Shown here piece by piece: positions 10,966-22,685 of a stretch of DNA of 64,000 nucleotides. The position numbers and the translations under genes were made by a program. Each line of letters begins with the position of its first letter. Position 1 is the first letter of the stretch. The notes beneath the pieces are model-generated. The model saw nothing but the letters and a program-made list of their open reading frames with translations. It was not told the DNA's origin and did not search any database. The stretch lies in NCBI GenBank assembly GCA_947650285.1, contig CANTFL010000388.1:62001-126000 (forward strand), written 5' to 3'. Origin of the DNA: Hyaloperonospora brassicae (Eukaryota > Oomycota > Peronosporomycetes > Peronosporales > Peronosporaceae).

Positions 10966-13092
10966 ATGACGCCAAGGAAGCGCAAGGCCAGCACCGATGA
11001 CGTCGCCGCGGCCCCGCTCCAAGTGCATCGCTGCCGCTTTGTGGACTGGATGCCAGCAGCTATACACGTGCTGTGTTTCAACGCTGCAGGAGACCAATTG
11101 GCTGTAGCTCGTGCTAATGGCGACATCGAGCTCTGGAGTGTGGACCTCAAGTGGCACCTCAAATTTGTGATCCCTGGCTCAATGCACAGTGATGTATCAG
11201 CTCTGTGTTGGGATCCCACGAGCGGCCGTCTCTTTGCGTCATCTCTGGACGGGACGCTGTGGGAAGTGGACTTTCACTTGTTGTGTAAGAAGAACGTGAC
11301 GGACTCAAACGGGGGACCTATTTGGAGTATGGTAATGGACGCAGATACGCAGCAGTTGGCTGTTGGCTGTGAGGATGGGCGCATTCGGCTCTTTTCGTAC
11401 TCGAATACCCACCAGGTCAACTTTTGCAAGAGCTTTCTCACTACGGGTGGACGTGTTGTCTCATTAGCTTGGCACGCCAAGGCGCGAAAGATCTTCTCAG
11501 GTAGTGAAAGTGGCATTATCTACTGTTGGAACGCAGTCACAGGTCGCAGCGAGTCGCGAATCACGCTGGAACATCTGGACAAACAAAAGACAGTTGTCTG
11601 GTCCTTGGTTGTGCTGGATGACTTGACTCTTGTAAGCGGAGACTCTGCGGGCAACCTGAGTTTTTGGAACGCCCCGACCGGTACCTTGCTGCAAAAGCTA
11701 TCGCACTTGACCGCGGACATTCTGGCAATATGTGTCAGTCGGAACAACGATTTACTCTATGCGTCCGGCGTAGACAATCAGGTCGTTGAGTTTCGGCGTT
11801 CTGTTGCTGAAAGTGGGACTAGTTCTTGGGCGTACTCGTACAGCCACCGGGGACACAGTCATGACGTGCGTGCGCTGGCGCTGTCTCCTGCCACTAGGTC
11901 GGTCTTGGTTTCTGGTGGAATCGACACTCAGTTGGTGTGGTACCTTAGCGGTAGGTTCAGCTCGATTCGACCGACCAAAATTGCGTCGATGCCGCATCCG
12001 CATTCAATCGCGCTTGCACCCGAAAAGCGCGTGTTGCTTGTTCAGAAGGCGACTTCTTTGGATTTGTGGCAACTTGCCGCAGAGTCGGCAGCCAGTGGAC
12101 TGAAAGCGCAGAAACACAAGCTACTGCTGCAGTTGAACATGAGCAATGTGTTGAACTTGTCGTGCTCGGCCATGGCCTCGAGCGCCAAATATGTGGCGTG
12201 CTCGAACTCAAAAGAGCTGAAGCTGTTTGAGTTGGCAGCTGAACGTGATTATCAGCCAAAGAAGGTTGCTTCGTTGCCGCGTCTTGCGATGGAACCGGCG
12301 CGCGTATTGGCTTTTTCGCCTGATTCAACCCGCCTCGTAATTGCATCGTCGTCGCACCAGATCCTGGTGCTAGACTTGACCAAGATGGAGATTTTGAAGA
12401 CTTTTCAGGCTGCAACCGCGACAGATACAGGCGAGGAAGGTAGTGATATGTCATCTCCGCTTGTCTCGCTGACGATATCATCAGATGGACAGTGGCTTGC
12501 CAGCGGGGACGCCTCGAACAACATTTCCATATACAACTTGGACTCGATGCAGTTTTATTGTCAGCTGCCGCGGCCCAGCGAGATACACACCAACATGGGT
12601 TTCAACCCGTCCGGTAAGATTTTGGTTGTGACACTTGTGTCCAACAGCTTTGTGTGCTACGACGTGGAGACCAAGGGTCTTTCGAAGTGGTACCGGCAGA
12701 ACCACAAACAGTTTCCGAAGGAGCTTATGGATGGCCGCAACATCAAGGGCATGACGTTTGATCCCGCCGATCCGGACTTCTTGTACCTTTACTCACAAAC
12801 GAGTCTCTACCAGATCAACATGGGCAAGCACGCGGATCAGTCCGCCAAGAGTGTGTCGAGGAAGTCCCGCCGCCGTGCCATGAGCGTCACCGAGTCTGAC
12901 GGCAAGAGTGATGCCACGGAAGGCGAATTAGTGGAGCTCGAAGACGGGTTTTGCCGTGTCGTCAACCGCTATCGTCCGCTTTCGTTTATCGATTTTGTTG
13001 CGGAGAATGAGATGATCATCGTAGAGACGCCGTGGCTGAAGGTGCTGAGTCGCTTACCCGGCGCCCTCCATCGTCACAAGTACGGCAAGTAA
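10966..13092 (+). CDS. UTP4: U3 snoRNP / t-UTP WD40 protein UTP4 (cirhin)
   Basis: 708 residues, no intron. It belongs to the t-UTP (UtpA) subcomplex of the small-subunit processome in the nucleolus, which binds nascent pre-rRNA. The N-terminus MTPRKRKAS is basic; then come many WD40 blades (VLCFNAAGDQLAVARANGDIELW near residue 36-58, ALCWDPTSGRLFASSLDGTLWEVD, IWSMVMDADTQQLAVGCEDG, VSLAWHAKARKIFSGSESG) and a second propeller from about residue 390. The C-terminal block YRPLSFIDFVAENEMIIVE followed by PWLKVLSRLPGALHRHKYG is the conserved end of the UTP4 family, and the length fits. A Ser/Arg-rich stretch (SVSRKSRRRAMS near 620) looks like a nuclear signal. Codon use is typical of a conserved gene, unlike its repeat-rich flanks. 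Confidence 0.93.
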   Translation: MTPRKRKASTDDVAAAPLQVHRCRFVDWMPAAIHVLCFNAAGDQLAVARANGDIELWSVDLKWHLKFVIPGSMHSDVSALCWDPTSGRLFASSLDGTLWEVDFHLLCKKNVTDSNGGPIWSMVMDADTQQLAVGCEDGRIRLFSYSNTHQVNFCKSFLTTGGRVVSLAWHAKARKIFSGSESGIIYCWNAVTGRSESRITLEHLDKQKTVVWSLVVLDDLTLVSGDSAGNLSFWNAPTGTLLQKLSHLTADILAICVSRNNDLLYASGVDNQVVEFRRSVAESGTSSWAYSYSHRGHSHDVRALALSPATRSVLVSGGIDTQLVWYLSGRFSSIRPTKIASMPHPHSIALAPEKRVLLVQKATSLDLWQLAAESAASGLKAQKHKLLLQLNMSNVLNLSCSAMASSAKYVACSNSKELKLFELAAERDYQPKKVASLPRLAMEPARVLAFSPDSTRLVIASSSHQILVLDLTKMEILKTFQAATATDTGEEGSDMSSPLVSLTISSDGQWLASGDASNNISIYNLDSMQFYCQLPRPSEIHTNMGFNPSGKILVVTLVSNSFVCYDVETKGLSKWYRQNHKQFPKELMDGRNIKGMTFDPADPDFLYLYSQTSLYQINMGKHADQSAKSVSRKSRRRAMSVTESDGKSDATEGELVELEDGFCRVVNRYRPLSFIDFVAENEMIIVETPWLKVLSRLPGALHRHKYGK

Positions 13093-15916
13093 ATGGACAC
13101 AGATTAAATCAGCCTTCCGATGCAAGATGCTCGAAAGTCTTGTTACTCTTGTGACTCGATCGAAAACACGATGCGATGGCACATCATTTTGTGCCCTCCG
13201 GATTATATCACAGCTAGTCAGTACATTCATGCTATCGGCAATGTGTACGCTGCTTTGGATCAAGCCAACGACAGCTCGGGTATTATGACGCTAGACGCAA
13301 AGCAGCTCGCATGCAGTAAAAAGCGTGGCAACAAGACCTATCGCGGATAGATAACGTATTGAAGTTCCGTACGCTTCACTGAGATCGTTCATGTGCTTTG
13401 CAGAGTAAAAGTTTGATAAATTGGTTTGTTGTTCGATTGTTTACAATTGGACGTGGCGCAGCCAGTGGTTCTGCTGGTAGCAATGCTAGCTACTTATATT
13501 TGCCAGATACAGCCCTTGACGCATGAATGAACGCACAAAGATTTTAGGTGACTGCCGTAAACTTTATGTTGGTTGGACAGTCGAAGTGTTGTTCGAATTG
13601 CTGTCGACATGTATCGATAATCAAAGGAAATTGCTTTATTTGTTGTCTTACATTGCAAGACCTGAGGACAAAGCTACAAGTTAGTGCGCGTTGAATACAG
13701 CCAATCATGTAGCGACTTCAATTTTGGGGGTGATGGCCAATAGTGTAACTGACATGTATATTGTAAGGAAATAGCCAGACTTCTCGGCAGCTACGTGCTG
13801 TGTCCGTGATCCAGCCGGCATGCTGTGTACGATATATAGAAGCAATCAAGCTGTATTTCCACTCATGTATGCAGAAATGCATGTTCGATCTCATCTTACG
13901 TTAGGCCACTACTCGCGACCGCTCAATATACAGTGAGTCACGAGCTCGAAGGCACGGATGTCAATTGCTTATAGCGGCACGAAGCACATCGAGCATACGA
14001 GCGAATGTTCGACTCTTTGAACCAGTAAAGTATGAGGAAATCACGACACGAGGGAGCTTGATGTGGAAGCTAAAAGTCTTTTTGCAGACAAATTACATTA
14101 CTTATAAGTTAACTCGTAACGTAGATGAATAATTCGTGCATTAGGAGTGCTAAACCTGATCCATCCACTTCTCGTCAATCCCTTCTGCATCGGAGTGGCG
14201 CAGTTGCCTGGATCCTGCTACAATCCCAACTTCTAGGACTCGCGCCTCGAGGGGCCACATCACTACCAGCACCGCTATCATCAGCAGCACCGGCTGAACG
14301 AACAACGACTTAACTACCTAAAGTCCAAACGAAGAGATACCCTCTCCTGGAGTCAACCCTAAAACGTGTCGTTGGTGGCTGAACAAAAATAATTTGAAAG
14401 AAGTGGTAGATTACTGGGTACACGTACCTAGTTCGTGGACGTACCACTCACAGTGTACCACCGTCGCAATTAGTCAATAGTCGCGGCCATGGTTTTTGTC
14501 TTGATCGCATATCCATAAAATGCCGCAATTCGAGACATGACAATACTGTGGTCGGTCGCGATGAAATATAGTGAATGCTCATTTGTACCGGTACATCTAG
14601 ATGCAAGGTACTAGTGCTAGCGAGCTTCCGCTGTGTCAATCAAACACGAATAAAGTGATTGCTGCTCTTTGTTTACTGGTCAAGTCAACTACGCTAGCAC
14701 GAATTTTGCTTTATGCGTCGTTGTTAGTGTTGGCAAAATGGTTGGAGCGCACTCGATGCGAATCATCTGATGCACAAGACTTCCTAACCACATCGTCAAG
14801 TGACGGGTCAAGAACGGACACGGGTCAGTGCCTCTCTCTGTAGACAAGACTTCTGCATCTCAAGTCGTTGCAATATCAATGCAAATGTCATCAGCTGCCT
14901 ACCCTTGGCAACTACAGGGTAGATGCTGAGGTAGCCGAGATTGCTCTGTGAACCCAAGCTGTGCACCCCATGGCACCTTCAACACGCATTTGATGCCAAG
15001 CGTCGCCGTCACCCACAGTTTTGACATCTGGCGCGATAATGAGACCTCCATCCAAATTGTCAGTGCTTATGAAGCAGAAGCCACGCGTCCGATGTTGAAG
15101 CAAAAGGGTTGACACTAGCAGAAGTTACTGGCTTCTTGGCGATCAAGCTGACTTTGAGGAACTGATTTCTTCTTGAAAGTGCTCATTCAGTCGCGTGATA
15201 TCCACAGGATAGAAGCAGAGATGAGTATTCCGCTTTATGCACAGCTTGGATAAGCTTGACTTAGCTTGTAAAATACAGTAGACTGAGTCACGCATTGTCT
15301 CTCTCCGATTGCATCACTGTCGCGGAATTGCGGAGTCAAGATTAGAGTGGGCCGCATGTAGACATTCCACCACACTTATCTGGTACCGAGAAAAGCACGC
15401 TGTTTGATATAGTATTGACCTCTCGACGAAAAGATCGTTACAGTCTTGCTGCTCACACGCATTTGGCAAAGGTTAACTCGCGTAAGCGAATGGGTCTACG
15501 TGCAGTCCTTCGAGCACAGATTACCATGAACATGATGGATTCAAGGAGGACTATGTAAATGGCTTAGAGACTAATACGAACAGACTTGTGATGAGAATGA
15601 TAACGGCGTGCTTCCTATTTAATATTCCTGCTCTGTGGGAAACTGACGTAAGAAACGGCGGTACCGGTAGTCGTTGAGGGAGATTGCTATGGACAAAACA
15701 AATCACTGAACGAAAAAGTGGAGCGAGACACATATAGTATTCAGCAACTAACAACTCTTGTATTCAAGGTATGTTAAAATGTGATCAGCTCACCAACGCT
15801 GGGGATGTGCTCTGGCGTAGCACCGAATGGTGCCGGCAAGACCATCGCTGAACCATCTCGAAGGGTGCTCTCAGCGAGTGTGTGATCCTGACACGCGCAG
15901 CTGCGACGGCCAGCGA
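13093..15916. other. 2.8 kb without a recognised gene
   Basis: Contains the 3' flank of UTP4 and AT-rich intergenic DNA. Small frames (for example 13120-13350 and 14601-14843, plus) carry no recognised motif. Confidence 0.45.
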
Positions 15917-16270
15917 TTACTGCGATCCGGGCTTCACGCACCCAGCTGAGCAGCACTTTTCAAGTCCACCAAGAACATGACCGCTCTCCGCCGAGCACTT
16001 GGTTGTTAGATGCTTAACGACACCAGCATCGAATCCATGACACTTGCGGACGGAAGCGCAATTCGAAACTGTGCAGAGACCTTGACAGCAGCCTTGGAAT
16101 CCTGACGGGTTACCAGGAAATCTTGTGTTGCACTGCGATGAGAAGCCATGCCGAAGTTGGTCGGCGACTCCCACACACATTTTATCCCACGTACAGTCCA
16201 TTGATTGAGATAGACTGATGGCAGGGCTAGAGACAGCGATGGCGATAGCAAGTATGCCACAGACCTTCAT
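15917..16270 (-). CDS. Small secreted cysteine-rich protein, 12 cysteines
   Basis: 117 residues from the ATG at 16270 (an ATG three codons upstream at 16279 is possible but gives a less typical signal peptide). Residues 1-22 (MKVCGILAIAIAVSSPAISLS) form a signal peptide. The mature part has twelve cysteines, including GCCQGLC in the middle and KCCSAGC near the end, an even number suited to six disulfides, and no membrane segment. The two halves each end in a CC-x3-C pattern, suggesting an internal duplication. It is a candidate apoplastic effector. I do not recognise the family; elicitin and the two SCR genes elsewhere in the window have different spacing. Confidence 0.75.
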   Translation of the reverse strand: MKVCGILAIAIAVSSPAISLSQSMDCTWDKMCVGVADQLRHGFSSQCNTRFPGNPSGFQGCCQGLCTVSNCASVRKCHGFDAGVVKHLTTKCSAESGHVLGGLEKCCSAGCVKPGSQ

Positions 16271-16502
16271 GTCCAACAATGATTTCAGCTAGACGTATCG
16301 AGTTGCGGTGCAAATGGCAAAAGTTGGAATGACACTTTGACGAACATGCTTGAGCGTTGCGAGGTCAAGACACGTGGTCATGATCAAGCGACAGACGAGT
16401 ATGTCTACAATAAATAGACAAAACGAGGAATGTACTTCGTTGTCGGGATTAGCTGGCTCTGCGAGGGTTCCCTTCCCGTCTGTCCATTATTACGGCCGTG
16501 CG

Positions 16503-16617
16503 AAAAAGTTTCAAGTGGGCATGTCGCGCGTTCGTGCGGTGCGATCTAGCGACATGCACACCAACCTGTCGCTAGATCATACCGCACGATTGCGCGACGC
16601 GCTCTCTTGAAATTTTT
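16503..16617. repeat. Long imperfect inverted repeat (hairpin)
   Basis: Core arms 16523-16554 and 16567-16598 pair with four mismatches in 32 around a 12-base loop. Outside them AAAAAGTTTCAAG (left) and CTTGAAATTTTT (right) also pair, with an unpaired internal stretch between. Directly after it, 16621-16657 folds again (GAGGGTACACCCC against GGGGATGTACCTC). The sequence GGCTCTGCGAGGGT just before it (about 16457) recurs about 265 bases downstream. A fold-back miniature element is the simplest reading. Confidence 0.75.
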
Positions 16618-16657
16618 ATCGAGGGTACACCCCGCTACACAAACGGGGATGTACCTC

Positions 16658-19600
16658 TGAATGCACACATAGCAAGCCACGCATACAACAGGTGTGGGGT
16701 TTGTGGGTTGTGACAAGCAGGCTCTGCGAGGGTATGTTCCCGTCTGTCCTTCGTTACGGCACTGCACCAAAGTTCAAGAAAACTCGATGCGTAGTCGAGA
16801 TAGCGACAAAATGGGGCGCCTTTACCTTCAGCGCACTAAACAAAGGATACGCTATCGCACGCTAACACACGTGCGATTGTAGACAACATGGGGTTGGACG
16901 GTGCGTTGAGACATTAATTCACTCTATTGATAGATTGAAGATAAGTGTTTGACATGCAGATAGATGATACCAGCGCAGAGTCTGCTCTATGGACACACGC
17001 AACATGTAGGCAGCGTGTGAGGCACAAACACATAGCGAGCCGACACGTCACAAGCGCCTCATTCTCTAACGTCAGCTTCAGCTGGCGCTTCACAGACTAT
17101 GCGGTTGACACGTCCCGGCCGGCATAGCGTATGTTTTTCTTGTGCCAGAATGTTATCGGGCATACTGTAATCAAAAGACTCCGCGCAAGTCTGTGCTAGC
17201 GAACGGGATCAAAGACCCCACTACTATTGTTATTTGTCAGGGTCGTGTCGCCTATGTTTATCCTAACCAAGCTCAGCCGTTTGCGATTACTGAGTAAAAC
17301 CTCTTGCTCTTTGCCTGCAGATGAACGATTGTGTCTGTTCCATTGTGCTCGCTCGTTTAAATTGATGTGGGACGATCAAATGTCGATAGCATATCCATAC
17401 AACCATCCCACATCAATTTGAACTACCGCGTGTTGACAGCGAATGCGACGGATCCACTGTACCAGCAGCGGCACATCTTACGCGAATCGATCGATGGAGG
17501 CGCGCGACCAAAGGAATCGAAAATTGAATCACACGGTTTGACGAAGAAGAAAGTCAAACTCGAACAGCTTGAATCGATTATCTTGTTTCCAAATTAAGTG
17601 CTGGGTCGATTGCAAGCGTGTCGATAAAATGCGTAGATATCAGCATGCATATTACAGACGGACGTTGGCCTCGCTTGAAACGGCTTCAGCAGCGTTGACG
17701 GCTTTTCCATTGCGCTTTCGTGGCGACAAGAGGGCTCGATCCGTACTTGCGCCGTTGGTACCGTCAGTGCGCATGCGTGGAATGTTCGACAACCATGCAA
17801 ACAACCAGCATACCATCAGCTTGTTTCGAGCTCAATATGCATGGACTTGAAAGTACAGCCTGTTGGGCTAATGTTCGAGAGGATGGGATACGGGCGTCCG
17901 CCTACCTATTTCATGGGCTTCAAGGTTCAAACAGTCACCGAGGACTTCGTATCAGCTTGCAAACTAAGCTCAAATTCGATGCGAGTGGGTTGCGGGGCAG
18001 CACTGAGAATCTCCACAACACCAGAGGTTCGTGACTACATCGCGACAGTCGTCCCACTCGGACGTGTACAAGTGCGCTCCATACATTCGCTTTGACGCGA
18101 CCAGGTCACCATAGCCTAAACTTCCTGCGCTAGAAAGTGATAGCCGAGCCCACGTGCGCCGCCTAGCTTCTTCCATTGCAATGATCTAGTTTCTTCGTAG
18201 ATTCATGCATCTTTACAGATAATCGAGTGCAGCTTAATTGACTGGGAGCCAACAAGAGCAAACTTACTGTCCTCTCTTTCTCTCTTCCGAGCACGTTCTT
18301 TGCGTGTGCTAGTTGCGGTCCTAGAGCATGCGACGGTGATTCGGCGTGCTCTTCCGTAATACTACTCGCCATTCCACTCAGCACGTCGTCCTTCGTGCCA
18401 CGCTGTCTCAGCCGCTCCCGTCTCTTGCCCGCACGTCATGGCTCGGCACGCTCTGCGTGTGTGCGTGTCGCAACGACACTTGTAGCGCGCTGTTACAGCC
18501 GCTCCCGAGTCTTCTCTCGCACGCCGATGCAGCTCTTCATGCCATCCAATTGCTACATCGTTCCTGCGTGTCCGCTTTGTCGTGTACCACGGATTGCTCG
18601 TCTTTGACAGCGTGATCGACAGTCACCAAGCGGCTTCGAGTAGTCTTTTGGATCGAAGCGATCTAACAGAGTCAAAACGTAGATGGAATGGCGCACTTGG
18701 TTGTGACATGTGGATGGAGTGCGACAGACGAAGTGGCGACTGACTCGCAGGCTACAGCCGAAAGGACGGAGAAAGTCGCGGAACTTTGTATGCGGCAAGA
18801 ACATTGAGCTGCAGCGGTAGCTTCGTCGTGGGAGAATGTGCTCAACGCCCGGCTCTAAAAAACCGGCTTTGCAGGAGACACTGTGGTTGTTGTACATGAC
18901 ATACTACTGCATCTTGCTCTCGTGCTAAAGCACAAGGAGAAGAGACTTGACAGCGACGTGAAGACGGACCATATTGACTCGCGCGAGTTAATGATTCGGG
19001 TATACTTGTGTCGGAATCTCCATCGCTTGTGGCTCAGCGAGCTTGTTCACGACATGCTTGCTGCTCAGAGGATCGACCCTGATTCATTGCTTGTGCCGGC
19101 TGGAAGCTCAGCAAGCTCATCAGTGTACAGATACTTGCTTTATGAGCGTTAAGAGCGTTTCCCTCCACTGCGGTCTCTCGCTGATATTAAGGTAGAACGC
19201 AGATCGACGGTGTGCGTCGGCGTTACGCGTAAAGATGACTTAGATATTACTCTTCTTATTGGTGAACAGAAAGCTCGTCATGGTTTTGAGATGCAGATTC
19301 CATCACTCGGCACCGCATTGCTCCGTTTTTGCTGGCGACTAAAAGGTTGCGCTTCACGCGTTTCGTTGTTGTCGACCGACCCCGAGCGCTGATGTGAATG
19401 TACCACCGGTTGGTAGGCGTGCTACGGGGTAAGCAAAGTCGTGGACATGGTAATTGCTGCTGAGCACGCCCGTCGAGAATGTTTGCGAGGGCATCTGATC
19501 GGCCTGCCACAAGGAAGAGAAATCAAATATGACGGCGTCGATGGGCGTCAATAATGGGGGCCGCGATTGGCGACGTGATGCGGAAGCAGTGTGGCCAAAG

Positions 19601-19809
19601 ATCTCGTGCGTCTCTGCCTACGCGCGTCTACTCAAACGCATGCTACATCGGCTCTTCGCGACGATCAATTCAGTTACCTGTCGGATGGTCCGATTTGTTG
19701 CGAGTCCAGCCGCACATCGAACCTTCTCAGCTTCGAGAGCTATACACATCACCGCCTGGTGCACAGGTGGACAGAAAGTTCGCTTTTGCGTACGATGGTG
19801 CGGCTTTAT
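16658..19809. other. 3.1 kb without a recognised gene; decayed coding traces
   Basis: 17841-18095 (+) encodes 84 residues with protein-like composition (VGLMFERMGYGRPPTYF) but no recognised domain. Around 19400-19810 (+) frames such as VVDMVIAAEHARRECLRGH and LPVGWSDLLRVQPHIEP follow one another with stops and frame changes up to the LTR edge at 19810, which looks like an old gene cut by the LTR. Nothing can be named. Confidence 0.4.
17359..17419. repeat. Hairpin, 14-bp perfect arms
   Basis: Arms AAATTGATGTGGGA (17359-17372) and its complement at 17406-17419. Read on the minus strand it shares TTGATGTG, GGA and a TGTATGGATAT loop with the hairpin at 40485-40536, so the two look like one small family. 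Confidence 0.7.
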
Positions 19810-20200
19810 TGTAACGGGGCAGCCCGTTACATGAAATTGTCACTTTAAGGAAAGTGACAATAAAGAATATAAAGATGGATATTCTTTAAAACAATATCAC
19901 CAAAGTGGTGATATTGAAGGGTCGACCAAAGGGTCTGTTCATTGGTTGATATCGTGATGATATCAACCCACCAATCGCCGCAAGACGCGCGCAATGAGTG
20001 GTGACGAGACGTCACCATACATGCAGTTATATTAGTATAATTGAATTAAGTCAAACGAAGAGACAGTAGTTTAAAGACTTAATTTATTAATATAACAGTT
20101 CTACTTTTACCCTACCTACGCTTCCTCGCTTGCCACGTGTACGTCCGTCGGGGCACCCAAATCCCTTGCGTTAAGTTACGCAAGGGTGTGCCCCGTTACA
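19810..20200 (+). repeat. Ty3/gypsy-type LTR, 391 bp (copy 1)
   Basis: Begins TGTAACGGGG and ends CCCCGTTACA, a TG...CA terminus with a 10-bp inverted end. It contains a chain of short hairpins: 19836-19861, 19862-19887, 19892-19916 and 19944-19968. It is homologous, in inverted orientation, to 20658-21101. No obvious target-site duplication directly flanks it, so it may be a rearranged or partial element. Confidence 0.8.
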
Positions 20201-20657
20201 TTGATAGCACCTGTGACTTCATCACCCGAAAATCCATTCGATAGCAGCGATATGTGTCACATTTGGTGCGTGTTCACGTCGTCACTTTGTTGAAGTGCTG
20301 ATGTTCGTAGCGCCTGAGAGTACGAGGCATCAGGCGTTTCGTTGTCTAATCCGATTAGTTGCGGTAAGACGCCGCTTGTGCAGACCTTGGCAGCTCAAGC
20401 TTAGGCCAATTATGCGTTGTTAAGGGGAACGTAGAACGCATTGGTTTTTGCTAGTGTGACAACAGTCAGTGCATTAAAAGTTGACTGGCGTACATCGTGG
20501 TTTGTGCAATATAAATATATTATCAGAAGAACTATTTTTTCTAAAACTTTGGCCCAACGAAAAATAGTATTGCGCTAGTTTTTTCTAGAGCACAGATCGT
20601 ATCCCTATAAAAAGTAGTGACCCACCTGATTAAAATGAGATCTAAATAGGGGCTTAA
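20201..20657. other. Spacer between two inverted LTRs
   Basis: 457 bases with no gene. The end next to the second LTR (AAATAGGGGCTTAA) is purine-biased. Confidence 0.5.
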
Positions 20658-21101
20658 TGTAACGGGGCACTGGTGATAACGTACTGGTTGACCAGTACGG
20701 AGCTCACTTCCACTGAAAACAGTGATAGTCAGTGCCCTGCTAAGTGTTGCACCAACACAGAGGAAGGAAAGGAGACTAAGTGAACACTCTAGTCTCTGGT
20801 AAAGGTAAAACCTGTTATTTAATACAATTAAGTCCTATCAATCTTATTTCTCTGTTTATCCTGACTTAATCATATTAATATAACTAAACGTATGATAACG
20901 TCTACTCACCATCCATTGCGCGCGTCTAGCAGCAATTGGTGGGTTGATATCATCACGATATCAACCGATGAGTAGACCCTTCGGTCATCTCCAACAATAT
21001 CATCATGCTCTGTGATATTGTTGGAAGAACATTCAACGTAATATTCTTCATTGTCAATTTAGCCTTAGTGACAATATCATGTTACGGGCTACCCCGTTAC
21101 A
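20658..21101 (-). repeat. Ty3/gypsy-type LTR, 444 bp (copy 2, inverted to copy 1)
   Basis: On the plus strand it runs TGTAACGGGGCACTGG to TACCCCGTTACA; its reverse complement aligns with copy 1 (TGTAACGGGGTAGCCCG against TGTAACGGGGCAGCCCG). Its hairpins (20942-20966 and 20991-21024) correspond to those of copy 1. Next to it, 21102-21120 reads AAGGGGGGGTGA on the minus strand, like a polypurine tract before a 3' LTR, yet a gag-like frame runs away from it on the plus strand, so its role as a 5' or 3' LTR is unresolved. Confidence 0.8.
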
Positions 21102-21230
21102 TCACCCCCCCTTAACTGGTAGTCAGTGTGTGACTATCAAAACTTTTGTGGCCACCCATTGGATGCCAATGGGACGGGGAGCACTTGTTGGTCAGATCCA
21201 TTCATTCTGACTTTTCCTCGCATAGTTAAC

Positions 21231-22685
21231 ATGTCTATGCGGGGTGGTCAAAAGACGACACAGTCTGCTACCGTGCCAGCCTCTGCGGCAGACGATTCGT
21301 CGTCTGCTGATCGTTCTCTGCCTGCAGCAAGTGTTGTCTGCAGGCGCATGTGGTATCGCACCACATGCACACAGTGACCTTGAGCTAGGGGTAAGCTACT
21401 CTGGCGAGTCAGATGTGTCTGACTCGGAAAAGTCTTCAGAGGCATCGCGTTCACCTGCGGTGCCTCGTTCAACAATAGACCTGCCGAACGTACGGACTCG
21501 CGACATGCGTCACAGTCTGTTCGGCAGTGATGATGAATATGGTGATGAGTATGATTACTCATCACCGCGATCAACATCGTGCGCCTTCGCACGAGCGATT
21601 CGACGAATGGTGCGAGCCGTCGTCATACTGACAACCGTGGTACCGGCAAAGGTAACCACGTCGAAGCGTGATGAGCTAAATCCGTGGCGTTTGCCTGAAC
21701 AGCTCATCAATAGCTTGTCTGACGAGATAAGTCAACACCATCGAATACCTTAATTTGATGCAACTGAGCTCCATGGATTGAGCTACAACGTGAAAAACTT
21801 TCACGCTGAAGAAGACTTCTATCTCGATGCCTTCTTTAGGCATCGATGGTACAATGGTAACCAAAAGCGTGACAAGAACTCGCTTTTGGCAGCGTGGAAT
21901 GCGTTCGTCCAAAATGTTAAGAAATTTGGACGAGAAGGATGGCTTTAAAAACTGCAAGCTGTACGCCCTAAGTTTGAAAAGCGAACTCCAACCGGTGCAA
22001 GGTACCGGTTGCATCGTTTGTCGAGTGAGGCAGACATTCCTTGCCTCACATGGGGAGACCCTTGTGCGAGTTGTGTTGACAACTCGCAACGTGCACATAG
22101 GGACGTGTATTCCCTAAGAGTCGCCCTGGGGAAGGGCACACATCTCGGCTGAGATGCGGGACGCGATTGCAAACTTGCAATCAGTCCACAAGCGCAAAAA
22201 GCGCGTGTTTACCGATGGGCCCTCGGACCAATCGGATGAGTCTCTTTATACTGGTGGACGAGACCTTCAACGTCAGCCATCAGCTGGGAATCGAGGTTCC
22301 CAGCTGTCATACGATGGTGGGTAACGACGCCAGCGGACAAGGTAACTTTTCCGCTCCCCGTTCTTCACGCGGTGGCTCAAGAAACGCCCCATGTGAACGA
22401 GTCGACCACCCTGAGATTCCACTAGTGGCTTTAATAGTGGTGGAAAGACAAGTTCCGGCTCGGCTGCTGGGACTGCATGAGACTTTGGTTAACCATGAAA
22501 GTTACCTGACCGAGTTGAGGGAAGACGTCGATCACGAACACGATCGTCGACACGACTTGTTATCGACCGTACGACGTCTACGTACCGATCGGGAGAAGGA
22601 CAGATCGGATTTCGCGTTCTTTCAACTCGAGAGCGAACGCGAGAAACATTGTTTGCGCGACGAGCTAGAGGCGTCTCGTCGCTAG
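21231..22685 (+). pseudogene. Broken gag-like reading frame of a gypsy retrotransposon
   Basis: Starts MSMRGGQKTTQSATVPAS at 21231, shifts frame near 21360 and continues with DLELGVSYSGESDVSDSEK, an acidic Ser-rich stretch. After a stop at about 21753 it resumes (NVKNFHAEEDFYLDAFF, then GARYRLHRLSSEADIPCLTW). The last part (22480-22685) is a charged coiled coil (LTELREDVDHEHDRRHDLL). The plan resembles oomycete gypsy Gag proteins, but no zinc knuckle is seen. Multiple stops mean it is dead. Assignment is by context and composition. Confidence 0.5.
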
